From positions 25,788,745 through 25,852,744 of the forward strand of contig CM075102.1 of NCBI GenBank assembly GCA_037576195.1: a stretch of DNA of 64,000 bases, in the 5' to 3' direction. Shown in pieces: positions 36,001 through 45,955 of this stretch. The DNA is from Phytoseiulus persimilis. Taxonomy: Eukaryota; Arthropoda; Arachnida; Mesostigmata; Phytoseiidae. The translations under genes were made by a program, and so were the position numbers. The notes under the pieces were generated by a model, which saw only the letters and a list, made by a program, of their open reading frames with translations, was not told the DNA's origin and did not search any database. The stretch's first letter is position 1; every line of letters starts with the position of its first letter.

Positions 36001-38710
36001 GAGCAAGTGAAAACATTCTCTCTTCTCTCGAATCGCAGAGAAGTTAATTTCTGATCTTCCCTTACTCGTCGCAGACACACCGACATGTGCGAAGACTCGA
36101 TTTCCCGCCAAAAGCCCCAAGACATGGTGGACAATTCATCCGCCATCGCTCGCCTCGGAAATCGCGTCCTCATGCGATGCAAACAGGAGTGCGACAATTC
36201 CGAGGACCCTCACTACGTTGCCAAACTGCTTCAAGCATCCACGCAGCTCGAAAACGCCATCGCACCCATGATTCAGAACGCTAAGCAAGTGGCGCAGAGA
36301 ATTCATGATCCAGACGCAGCTTCTAGATGGAGAACCGCTAACAACGGCGTAAGCGATTGCACAACGATCGAGTTCGATCGATTTATAAATAAGACATGCA
36401 ATCCTGAGCTGTAGGGGTCTCGTGACCTTGTTATGACTAATCGTTTTGTTGCTTCGCACAGTTGCTGAAGGCCGTCCAAGGTGTCAGGAACGCAGTTTCA
36501 CCTTTCGACGAACAGATGAACAATCTCACCCTCAATGGTAATCATTGCTTTTTTGTCGAGTAGTATGTATTCCTGATCGCCGTTCCGATCATCCCAATCG
36601 AATTTGCGTCCAACTGGGCGTACGAAACGCTTGAGGATTCGCCTCGAATCATACCTGATTTAGGAGCACATATGCTACCGGGTTGGAAAATTCCAAACTT
36701 CCTCACTGGTCGATATACGAATGGAATGCATCAAATAATGAATTTGTCATCACTCGAATCCTATCGGTTACGTAGATCTGGACAGCATCCTACGCCAGGA
36801 AATGGCTCCACTGGCCCAGACCGGTCTCCACAGAGGTACAATTGAGTGTACGAGCGCCCGTGTGCAAAAACCCCGCATGCTCGTCTCGACATCTAGACAA
36901 TCCGTGTGAAATGTCGGAGGCCCCGTCGGAGAATCTCTGATTTTTTGGAACACATTACCAGCTGTCGCGTGCTCGATTCCAGACTACGCTCCACCCCGTC
37001 CCCCGCCGCCGGCCGGAGACCGTGTGCCTCCCCGGCCACCCCCGCCCGAGTACGAAGACGATGATTCTTTCCCGGTGCCCCAACCGAATCAACCCATCCT
37101 GGCCGCTGCTCACGGGTTGCACCAGGAGGTCAGGCAGTGGTCGTCCAAGGACAACGAGATAATCGCAGCCGCAAAAAGGATGGCTCTGCTCATGGCCCGG
37201 CTGTCGCAGGTGGGTGTCCGGCCCGCATTCTCCCTCCTCTTCCAGCCGTACCAGGAATCCGCGTTGAGATACTGATTGACGTATTCTTGAAACTAATCCT
37301 GCTATCCTACAGCTCGTCCGCGGCGAAGGAGGATCCAAGAAAGAATTGATCGCTTGCGCGAAGGCCATCGCCGAAGCGTCCGAAGAAGTCACACGGCTTG
37401 CCAAGGAACACGCTCGTCTCTGCACGGACCGCAGAATGCGAACGGCCATCTTGCAAGTGTGCGAGCGGATTCCGACAATTGGAGGGCAGCTCAAAATCCT
37501 CTCGACCGTCAAGGCTACCATGCTTGGCGCTCAGGGTACGTCATTGATGACTTTCTAGGTCGCGTTCCACGAATGGAATGTTTGTTCGTTCTTCGAGCGG
37601 AAATTTCGCAAGAAAAATGATATCAGGAGCCGAACAGAATAGCTCTAGCCTGTTGTTTCGTGTCATGGCCGCTCTTAAGCCTCAATGTTATTTGAACTCG
37701 GCCACTTGTCGGGGATCGAGACGAGCCTCTCTAAATGCCGAGTATCTCGAGCCATTCGGATAAAGATTTCCTCTCGGGACAGATTAAGTTCACGCCTCAT
37801 TCGTCGGTAAATCCACTCCTCGATACACAGCCAGAGATTCTTGCAGCGAGGGAGACGAATTGTATTTTTCGAATCTCCTCGCGGAATGCGGGCCTACCAA
37901 AATCGAAAGTCCCCGTGACTGATGAAGTTCACCTGAGCTCTCCCAGATCCACTGGAACAATTTCATGATCCACACGATTTTCGATTTCTAGCTCCTATTC
38001 CGACACCGGATGGCAGCGAGATCATCTGCGGTAAATAAATCGGGTGCTTCTTCTCGAGTGATGTGTGCCGCTTCAGCTTGGAATCGATGTTTCGAACCGG
38101 CAATGGTCTAATCCGCTCGATATCTGTTTTAATGCTCGTGGGCGAGCACGTTGCGTTGTCGATCTTCCGTTTCCTTCCAGCTTCTCTAACACTTTCTCGA
38201 TGATCCCGGGGTGAGAACAGAAGTTTCTGACATCCGTGTCATCCGACACACTGATAGAGACTCGTCACAGTGTGACTCCGAACGACGATTTGCGTGATGT
38301 CGATCGAAATCGAGTGTTTGACAACTCGCGTCGCCGATAGCTCGCGGGTGTTTCCAGGACACGAACCCCAAATTATGGGTCGTCTCGACGCCGGCCGAGC
38401 GAGTCAGCTGATTGTCCATGATTCGTTTTGCTGGCTTGCAGCCGACTGAGGCAGTCGCGATTCCGGAGATGGGAATGTTGGAACGCGATTCGTGGAGAAG
38501 TTGTGTCTCTCGAGAAACTGACGGAGGATGCTTCTCGTTCCAGGATCCGAAGAAGACCGCGAGGCTACCGAAATGCTCGTCGGTAACGCCCAGAACCTCA
38601 TGCAGTCTGTCAAGGAAACCGTGAGAGCCTGCGAGGCAGCTTCAATCAAGATCCGGACGGACGCCGGAATGAAGCTTCGGTGGGTACGCAAGAATCCCTG
38701 GTACGCGTGA
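27059..38710 (+). CDS. VCL: Vinculin
   Basis: Cytoskeletal linker of focal adhesions and adherens junctions that joins talin or alpha-catenin to F-actin. Ten exons: 27059-27115, 33910-34189, 34333-34570, 34688-35980, 36075-36348, 36462-36537, 36776-36835, 36962-37209, 37313-37535, 38544-38710. The join is 2916 nt, 971 aa, with all phases consistent. It starts [19 protein letters not shown], almost the canonical vinculin N terminus. Residues 20-255 form the head ([25 protein letters not shown]). Two central repeats follow (around DWLEDP and AWCYNP); vertebrate vinculin has three, which accounts for most of the shorter length. A proline-rich linker lies at about 765-800 ([21 protein letters not shown]). 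The tail has [40 protein letters not shown] and the C-terminal [10 protein letters not shown]. Intron 1 (6.8 kb) hosts a gene on the other strand. The FPPPP Ena/VASP motif of vertebrates is not seen. Confidence 0.96.
31494..31529. repeat. 12-bp tandem repeat, about three copies
   Basis: Units ttcgcatcgata and ttcgcatcgatg are followed by a diverged ttcccatcgcgg. Located within vinculin intron 1. Confidence 0.6.
31951..31956 (-). promoter_or_regulatory. Possible polyadenylation signal of nested gene
   Basis: Reads AATAAA on the - strand, about 590 bp beyond the stop of the nested coiled-coil gene. Position-based assignment. Confidence 0.3.
32177..32197. repeat. CCGA tetranucleotide microsatellite
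   Basis: About five perfect CCGA/GACC units inside vinculin intron 1. Similar GC-rich four-base runs recur at 14411-14424, 26764-26783, 55447-55462 (GCGA) and 56747-56760 (GGCC). Confidence 0.8.
32541..33341 (-). CDS. Nested coiled-coil protein with frame-split UBZ zinc finger
   Basis: Single open exon, 266 aa from ATG at 33341, lying inside vinculin intron 1 on the opposite strand. Residues about 20-95 form a coiled coil ([38 protein letters not shown]). A second helical segment spans about 117-200, followed by a Pro/Ser-rich linker. The C terminus begins a zinc finger with KQCPMCEG (Cys233, Cys236). In this frame the finger loses its histidines. In the +1 frame, after the run GGGAAA (32626-32631), the missing half is intact: [19 protein letters not shown], with stop at 32546. 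The CxxC, PP, then HxxxH pattern matches UBZ1-type ubiquitin-binding fingers of the TAX1BP1/CALCOCO/TANK kind. A base-calling or assembly error of one nucleotide is the simplest explanation; a real truncating frameshift is possible. The protein is much shorter than vertebrate TAX1BP1, so orthology is unsettled. It may act as a ubiquitin receptor or adaptor in autophagy or TBK1/IKK-type signalling (inference). Confidence 0.75.
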   Translation of the reverse strand: MHSTLMQAKAKKDVDSSIHVAIEDLHFHMRKCKEEGETLRKQKEHLLQMLDNKTLTARHLQQSIQQLERMNSELQEKVRTLSEENDRLRKESRPRPVAKEGRKPFKHNVDIMGSESWEDLSMKLLEQMERDMNDLHDLGEKVKDREGSTPAAGEALAKTPTDDREAMQMVTEMKSQLSTIKERLLQQKALLQSAAKEQSPNRATPQRPSDDSFRVFFTQQLSSTKKLDSGKQCPMCEGNVASGNYPSRIRAARDVASGGSISSFLS

Positions 38711-39519
38711 ACGAACCCCACGACGAGGATGACTGAGGTTCGGAGCCCAGGGTTGTAGTTCACTCCTCCGAACTCATGACTCACGATCGACATCCACTAT
38801 CGTTGCTACTACAGATCACACTGTGTAGGTAGTTACTACGAGCGCTGCTTGCGATGTTCGCGACGAAGGCAGCTCGGGAAACTCTGTTGGAGTTCTTCGT
38901 TACGTCTGATCATCGCAAGCTCCTAACATCTCAGCACCATGTTGCCTACGAAGTAGCTTTACGTTAATAACTTATTCATACTCTCATCCTTGTCACACAC
39001 ATTGAAACAGCCAGAGGTTATGAAATGAAGTTGGCCATAATCAATCTGTTCCTCTATCTGTCTCTGTTTTTGGGACAGAACTCTTTGAATTAACCATAGC
39101 GGATACCGTTGTTACTGATGTTACTCCTTCCTGTTCGATACTTCACCAAATCAGGAATGCTGTTGAGAGGACATAGTGAACTCGATTCGAATGCGTCGGG
39201 GAAGAAAACTACTCCAGATACCGCTAAGCCGGCATTTGGCAAGGAAATGGACGAAAGCCAGCTCCGCGGAAAGACGAAAGCGGCGTAACTTGAACGATTT
39301 AGTTGTTGTTCACTCGTAGTTGCGCCATTAAGGACTATTGTAGATGCGAAAATCGAAGTTTGATGGCTTAATTGATGATTGCCTGACTGACATTGAGGTT
39401 ACTTGGACTCGTCCTTAAACGAATTGCGTCGGTGATAACGGTCTTCGTCATTTCCTACGGTATTTTCGAAAAACCTCGCTGAACGAGGCTATCGGAACGG
39501 TATGGATACATCGAAGTTT

Positions 39520-39525
39520 AATAAA
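39520..39525 (+). promoter_or_regulatory. Possible polyadenylation signal of vinculin
   Basis: The first clear AATAAA on the + strand after the vinculin stop, about 810 bp downstream. Assigned by position. Confidence 0.4.
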
Positions 39526-39700
39526 ACTGAGTCCATAACACAACTTTCCGGCGTTTTCCAATCAACATGTAGCTTCTGCGATCGGGCTGCGGCCTCCTTC
39601 GCCCGAATTATTCTCTAACGGGTTTCTTCTTCTGTTCTCTCACATGTTACTGACACTGTGAGTTCTTGAGTTCAGCTCCTAGCGTTCTGCGCGCCCACGG

Positions 39701-39728
39701 TATAAACGTCGATTCCACCCCATCAGTT
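39701..39728 (+). promoter_or_regulatory. Putative TATA/Inr promoter of Tret1-like gene
   Basis: TATAAAC at 39701 is followed by TCAGTTTT at 39723, which resembles the arthropod initiator TCAGT. The spacing of 24 bases from TATA to the initiator A is at the short end of the usual range. It would give a 5' UTR of about 340 bases. Confidence 0.35.
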
Positions 39729-40068
39729 TTGCCACGGGACAGGCCTGTGAGAATTTATGGATCTAGTTTTTTTCCACCCCAGGTGAGGAGCTACACGCGA
39801 CCTACGTACGGATTCGTATTTGCGGTTTATCTCTCCTGGCGACGCGCACGGGAAGCGTCAGAGGATCCTCCCCTCGCGTGAGTGCCGCGTTCGCGGAGCG
39901 AGCCGGGCATTGCGATTACTCAAAGCTCCTAATCCGTTCGTCTGTCCGTCACTGAGCTAGCCATGCGGCTAGCACCAAGCTAGTCCAGCTGAACAAAACT
40001 TGCAGCTCGGAACTGTTCCCAGCCATTCTAACCACTGAAGTGCGCACGACAGCAAGTAAGTGAAAGCC

Positions 40069-41490
40069 ATGGAGGGCTACACGGACGCGACAGAGCAGAA
40101 GCCGAGATATGTGTGGGCGGTACTCTCCGCATACCTCGGGTCGTACGCAATCGGAGCAGCTCTCGGATTCGGTTCGCCGGAAATGCCGCTTCTTCGTTCA
40201 GAAGGCTTCGCCGAGCGCGTTTTCGGCAGTGCAATCGCTCTGGGCGCCCTGTTCGGGGGTTTGATCGCTGGTTATCCGACGGAAAAATACGGCCGAAAAT
40301 TCGCAATAGTGCTGTCGGCCTCTATCTTCGCGGTGGGTTGGGCCTTCATGTTGCTGAGGGTCGCTCTATGGATGTTATACCTCTCCCGCATCGTACTCGG
40401 AACCGCGATCGGAATCAACTGCATGGCAGTTCCAGTCTACATCGGTGAAGTCTCGCCGACAGAGAGGCGAGGAGTCTTCGGCGCGGGTCATCAGTTCAAC
40501 ATTGTGTTGGGCATCCTGGTAACTTACACGTTCGGGGCGTTCATGGGACCTTCTCTGCTGGCCATCACTTGCATAATACCGGTTGTGTTGAACGCTCTCA
40601 CGATCGTCTTCATGCCCGAGAGCCCGACATGGCTGGTGAAAATGAACAAGCCAAACAACGAGGTCATGGATTCGCTGTATTTCCTTCACGGGAGGACCGT
40701 GCGTGCGGAGGCTCAGCGAGAACTTCTTCAAGAATCTCAGCGGAACGAGGTCGGCTCCTTCACTCTCGGCGACCTGTTCGCGCCGGCGATCTTCAGACCC
40801 ATGCTGCTGGTGCTCGGACTCATGTTGGCTCAACAAGGATCGGGAATCAACGCGGTCGTTTTCTACGCCTCGAAAATATTCGTCGCCGCAGGAGTCAAGG
40901 ATATAAGCGAAAACGTCGAGACAATCATCGTTGGGGCGGTCACTGTTATCTTCACCATCCCGGGTGCCATACTCGCGGACAAGGCTGGCAGGAAGATCCT
41001 CCTCCTCGTCTCGTCGAGCGTCACTCTTCTCGGCGCGATCCTTCTCGTAATATTCTACGCCATCAAGCCCGAAGACGGTCCCAACGTGGTTGTTCCAGCT
41101 TCCATAGCCTGGATGCCTTTGGCAGGTCTCTCGATTTACGTCGCGGGATTCGCCTGCGGTCTCGGACCCGTTCCGTGGTTGATGATGAGTGAGCTGCTTC
41201 CCGCGAGGGCGCGAGGCACAGGAACCGGAATCGCGACCGCTTTCAACTGGTTCTGCGCGTTCATGGTGACCTTCACGTTCCCGATGATGGTGGAGAGTCC
41301 CGGGACCCATGTCGCTTTCGGGATCTACGCCGGAATCACGTTCCTCGCAATCGTCATGATTGCGCTCAAACTGCCGGAGACCAAGGGAAAATCTTTGGAA
41401 GAGATCGAGGCCCTGTTCGTCCCTGTGAGCGATCTCGGATTGGATTCTGTGGATACTGTGGAGTCCAGCAACAGCTTCAAGATTCAGTGA
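40069..41490 (+). CDS. Tret1-like facilitated sugar transporter (SLC2 family)
   Basis: Twelve-helix major facilitator of the sugar porter family, most like arthropod facilitated trehalose transporters (Tret1) and GLUT6/8-type carriers, acting at the plasma membrane by facilitated diffusion. The single exon encodes 473 aa. The start chosen is the ATG at 40069 in a good context (gccATGg); the frame is open from slightly upstream, but without another ATG. Sugar-porter signatures are present: EKYGRK (about 72-77), SRIVLGTAIGINCMAVPVYIGE with EVSPTERRG (about 107-135), PESPTWL (183-189), QQGSGINAVVFYASKIF (255-271), DKAGRK (304-309), GPVPWLMMSELLPARARG (366-383) and PETKGKSLEEIEALF (436-450). Length is normal for the family. 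Exact sugar specificity cannot be read from sequence. The lack of introns contrasts with the eight-exon MFS gene at 3.7-5.8 kb, which belongs to a different MFS family. Confidence 0.93.
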   Translation: MEGYTDATEQKPRYVWAVLSAYLGSYAIGAALGFGSPEMPLLRSEGFAERVFGSAIALGALFGGLIAGYPTEKYGRKFAIVLSASIFAVGWAFMLLRVALWMLYLSRIVLGTAIGINCMAVPVYIGEVSPTERRGVFGAGHQFNIVLGILVTYTFGAFMGPSLLAITCIIPVVLNALTIVFMPESPTWLVKMNKPNNEVMDSLYFLHGRTVRAEAQRELLQESQRNEVGSFTLGDLFAPAIFRPMLLVLGLMLAQQGSGINAVVFYASKIFVAAGVKDISENVETIIVGAVTVIFTIPGAILADKAGRKILLLVSSSVTLLGAILLVIFYAIKPEDGPNVVVPASIAWMPLAGLSIYVAGFACGLGPVPWLMMSELLPARARGTGTGIATAFNWFCAFMVTFTFPMMVESPGTHVAFGIYAGITFLAIVMIALKLPETKGKSLEEIEALFVPVSDLGLDSVDTVESSNSFKIQ

Positions 41491-41845
41491 AAGAGCTCGG
41501 CCCACACACCATCATCAGCATCTTCAAAATAATCATAAATGTCAAACCAGACGGAAAGGAGCAAAACTCATGATGTGGTCTCACTGGAGATCTATCAGAT
41601 AGACTCCGGACTGCTCGTTGGCCTCCTTACGCAACCAGAACGATGTATTGACTGATCGAATGAGATTGCGTAAATGACGGAGTCGAGATTCAATGAGTTT
41701 CAATCAATGTATTGTGGCTGTTAGTGTGATTCTTACCACGTGCGTCAAGTGCCTGTCCTCTGTACAAACTAAAATTATTTATCATTTCAGTCTTGTGTAC
41801 AGGTTTTCTTCCAATCCGCTAGGAAATTATACATTGTTCTTCAAG

Positions 41846-41851
41846 AATAAA
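41846..41851 (+). promoter_or_regulatory. Polyadenylation signal of Tret1-like gene
   Basis: AATAAA about 355 bp after the TGA stop, with AT-rich flanks. Assigned by position. Confidence 0.5.
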
Positions 41852-44800
41852 ACTTAGATCACAACATTTGTCGCATTAATTAACCCAGAGTCATCGCTCG
41901 AACTCTTAGATATTTGGCTCTCAAAGATTCTCAGGGCTGCAGTCGACTGAAATGAACTCCGAGGGTTCATCAACCTTTCGGGAGAGAAATCGAAGCTGCG
42001 AAAGTTCAAGTCGAAGTTGAGGCTACCAAAAGTGGTATTGAACTCAGAGAACGGCCGAATCAAGGGTTTTCATAATTTTTCGCGAACGTATGCCTATCTG
42101 CTAGCTCCTTCGAAATGAGAGTGTCTCTTATTAACATGGCTCCTCGCCCACTTCCGCCATCAGCTCCCATGAGTGTCGGGAGGGGGGTTTCGCCTGAAAG
42201 AACTAGGGAGATACTCCGCGAAAACGTTGCCCACTCGACAGTTCGTTTCCCTTGCCTTCCTCTACTTCGTCCGTTTTCCTCGTTTCTGAAGAATACAGTC
42301 AGCGGAGTTTGTTTCCTCACTAGCAGCTGAAATGTCCCGACGGCACGCCCCGAGATTCCACGGTCTGAAGGTGGAGGCGGTTGTCTACCTACATCAAGTC
42401 GAGGAAAGTCGAAGGCTTTGCGAGGTTACCGTACGAGGAGAGAAGAGCTCTTGGCGTAACGTTTCAAAGATAGAATAATCAAATCATTCGTTATAGTCGG
42501 ACTCCCAGAGGCTCCATGATCGTCCAGCTACGCTGACGGGAGAGCTCTTTGAGAGACGAGCGGAATGCCTATCGGAATCAATATTTCAAGTTTAGTGCAG
42601 AACACAAAGTCAAACTGCCCAACTTCACATCGCTCGCTCATCTCGCGGGACAATCTACGAACTTCTGCTCCTCCTTCTTACATTCCGACTCGTTGCATAC
42701 TGAATATTTGATTCGACTCTAGACGCATGATTCGAGTCAGCTTCACAGGTGCATTATTAATTTAAATGCAAGTGTTCATGCAAATCTCAGTCGCGAAGCC
42801 GCTCTCGCTCCCTCGCTTGTTGGCAACCTAGACAGCCGGTTCATCTCGCCCTTGCTCGCCCTACATCTCTGTTTAGGGCTGTCGTTCCTCAATTTTCTGT
42901 TGTTTTCATTCGACTATGTGCATGGAAGCTGGCCGATGATGACTCACGGCCTCGAGACTCTCTGCCGAACGGAGTTTTCCATCCTCGACCTCGACACCAA
43001 TCTTGAAAATGTTCATTCGCTCGTTCACTCTCTCAATCCCTGCCAGTACGGGTGACAGACCGACTGCGTGAGTGGCGATCTGCTCTCCCCTGGGCCGAGC
43101 GAAGCTTTTGAAGAACCATCGGCCTGTGAAATTAGCGCAGCCAAAGGAATTACTCATACTTTGAGAACTAGCTGGTGAGCCATCCTAATGAAAATAGCCA
43201 GGTTTGAATCCTCTACCGGCAAAGATCTAAACCCGGAGAGGATAAGTGTTCATGGAGGACACTGCGAGAACCTCTATCCCAGGAGTCGTCAAACTATGCG
43301 TCGCGACACCCAAAAGTTCCGCGGCTGCCAACATTGTCGAAAGAGTTTGGCGACCTCTGCTCTATCCGACTGCAAACGTTCAGAAAACATTGTGAGAGGC
43401 AGTGGCGATGAGGCTTCCTGGATTCCGCCCCTCTATGTAGGTACTCGATGGCCGGTTTGAATCACCGGGAGTATTTTCGGAATTCCCAACCAGCTCGTCG
43501 ACAGCTTCGCGGAGAGAATCGATCGAACGTTCTCCCCCAACCTTCGAGTGTGAATTCCCATGGAGAAAACCGCCTGACAACATGAACTCCATCAAATATA
43601 CTCCGCGTGTTTCGCTGGAAAGAGTCCCATAGCCTCTGTCGTTGGACCGAGGACACTGAAGACCAAAAACGTCGAACACTCCATGGATCAATTTCTCAAA
43701 TTATCCACGACAACTGCAGGACGTTTCGCTGAGTTTCCATATGATGAACTGTCCCCTTTTCAGGTTTATTGGATGGCGATTCATCCGATCCCCGTGCAAC
43801 AGAATACCGAGCTTCTGTGTTTTGACCACTCGAAGCATGTGGATTGCTTTTTTTTTCAAGAGCTTTTCCAACTTTCGCGAGTGATCGTCGAGGATGTCAG
43901 GGATTCATCCGTAATGCTCATCAGTGTCGACACTAGAAAGACTCATCGATTTGAGTATTCTACACTTGATCGTATGTTACTCTTCGACCAGCTGAGTCAT
44001 CGCCCCGTATTAAGGGTCTTCAGCTATATTTGGAATGAAGATGGTCAATAAACAATCAATCTTCCTCGGCCAGAAGATTTTTTTATTTTTTTATGTTCAT
44101 AGAGGAGAGAGAAATGCCTGTCGCACGCACCAGGAATCTTGGCGTGTTCCTGGCCAGTGAGGGGCTTGCACCCTCTAAAACTCTCTCCTCTGCCTTCGGG
44201 TGTCTGGGGACTCAGAGAGGTTTCTCCATTTGGTATTACTTCCAGCCAGAAGATTATTGGATAGTGTTTATCATCATAAACACTATAAAAGTTTCCCCGA
44301 CTCTGTTACATGTCAATTTCCGATTTGGACACACGTGAGATATGAGCATTGTCGGCTCGCGTGATACTCTTCAGCAACCCAGCAGCATTGGGGAATCGTG
44401 CATAGAAGCTAGTCGAAGTTGAAAGTCTCGTCTGCAACCTCTTGCGGGGGCGGTTATCGCGGATTCTGTTCACCTTTGTAAATGTCTGTGTGGACTGAAT
44501 ACAGGGAACGACCCTGATTCTAGCCCAGTAAGTTCGCATGGTCATTCCTTCACCGTCAGAAAGAGCGTTGACAGCGACGAAGACAACCAAGACGCCTGGC
44601 CTCGCGGAAAAGTAGGTTGGCAGCGCAGAGAGAGAAGAAGATATCGGAGCTCTGCTGGCGTGGCACGGTGCGTCTCAACGTGACATTTTCAGGAAAAACA
44701 TTTCTGGGACACCAGTGTCATTTGACACTCGATGTGGAAACTGAGTGTGTTGGACTGACGTACAAATCCATCCGCCTCATTGTTAGGCTATCCTGGATCG

Positions 44801-45038
44801 TCAAGCTCATTGCGGTAGTGAGTTGGGCTGAACGATGCCCAGATGGCATCTCGGAACCCATCTTTGGGCCCAAACAACACTCCGAGGAATGATTCGACAT
44901 TTTCGAATTTTCGCCGGCGGTTATGATACATCACGTGCTGTATGCTGACTCATTCGTATGGGTTCCACTCTTGTTGCGTCAGTGGAGTGGATATCCCTTT
45001 CACTCAGTTCCTATGCTTCTCCCAGGGATCCGTCGTGA

Positions 45039-45060
45039 CTCTAGAGTCTAGACTCTAGAG
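45039..45060. repeat. Perfect 22-bp palindrome
   Basis: The palindrome is centred on TCTAGA, with ctctagag on each side. It is its own reverse complement over all 22 bases. Shortly downstream (45104-45150) the phrase actgggattcgg occurs twice, followed by gactgggagctggga. No gene is attached, and no transposon ends were identified. Confidence 0.8.
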
Positions 45061-45733
45061 CGTGAGCATTTGGCGGTGAGAGGGAGCTATTTGTATTCGG
45101 GTAACTGGGATTCGGATGACTGGGATTCGGGACTGGGAGCTGGGATAGGGCGATGCATCTCCCTCTCGAAAACCTCGAGTTGTAGTTCCCAGCCCCCTTG
45201 TCCGGCAGGGCTTTACGGATGGCACAGAACCAGGAACCGGCGATGGTGAGAGCTTACGCGTTCACTTGGGTTCTGTGTGTTCATTTACAAGAGAACATCG
45301 ACGTCCAGCGTCAGCCCGTTAATAATGGATGTTTGCGCGAACAAGACTCATCCCGGACGTCTCAATCGAGATAACGGTGTCCTGTTAAGACACGGATTCT
45401 GGTGGCCTTGCCACCGTAGCCTTCGCTTGACGGAAGATAGATGAACTGCAAATTAGTGAGACCTTGCAAAACCAGTATCGTCCTTTTTGGAGCATTCCTT
45501 TAGAGTACCACACGGAACAAGATCCTAAAAAACGGCAGCTTGATCTCCGGGTGATTGTTCGCCTTTTCGACTCGACGCGCTCCAGGAGAATCGACTGATC
45601 TTCTAGCAGGAACGCCTGGTCCGTCAGGACCGGAATCGGCAGTGAAACTGAGGCTGGCTGTCTCCGTAAGGCCGATCAGGGAAGCTGGAAGTCCAAATTT
45701 CAATCCGTAACATTCCCGATTCATTGCGCCTAC

Positions 45734-45955
45734 CAACTCCATGTTTTCCTGCGACCGTTTCGACAATTCAGTCAACATCAGTAACCCTCGGGGAGCCATT
45801 TGGAGAACGGCAAGAACCCTCCAAGAAAGATCTGCGCAGAACCGATGGAGCGCGAACGACGCGAGAATCCGAACGTTTCCGTTTCGCGTCGTGGTCGGGG
45901 CGAGCACGGGTGCCGCCGCCGGAGCCTTTCCGAGGTTGCGATCGTTGCCAATCAT
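45734..45955 (-). CDS. Candidate first exon, unknown protein
   Basis: On the - strand, an ATG at 45955 opens a 74-codon stretch that ends at a GTAGGC donor (after TTG at 45734) in phase 0; the frame itself stays open to 45500. The third codon position is rich in G and C, as in the recognised genes of this window. The product begins MIGNDRNLGKAPAAAPVLAP and contains a helical, leucine-rich part (WRVLAVLQMAPRGLLMLTEL). No family was recognised and no downstream exon could be linked, so this is only a candidate. Confidence 0.25.

Larger units (their letters stand above)
38711..40068. other. Vinculin 3' UTR and sugar transporter upstream region
   Basis: No coding gene recognised. The left part is probably vinculin 3' UTR up to the AATAAA at 39520. 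The right part carries a TATA-like box at 39701 and the presumed 5' UTR of the Tret1-like gene. Confidence 0.45.
41491..45733. other. Tret1-like 3' UTR and intergenic region
   Basis: The first ~360 bases are the likely 3' UTR ending at AATAAA 41846. Beyond it no gene was recognised. A + strand open frame at 43683-44051 (122 codons) has no recognised domain and no splice context. A perfect 22-bp palindrome is at 45039-45060, followed by imperfect repeats of ctgggattcgg at 45104-45150. Confidence 0.4.

Noticed and set aside
35349-36197. 282-codon - strand open frame opposite vinculin exons
   Set aside because: It crosses a vinculin intron and is explained as the complement of conserved vinculin coding sequence.
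40375-41505. 376-codon - strand open frame opposite the Tret1-like gene
   Set aside because: Mirror of a strongly supported coding region; composition is that of an antisense shadow.
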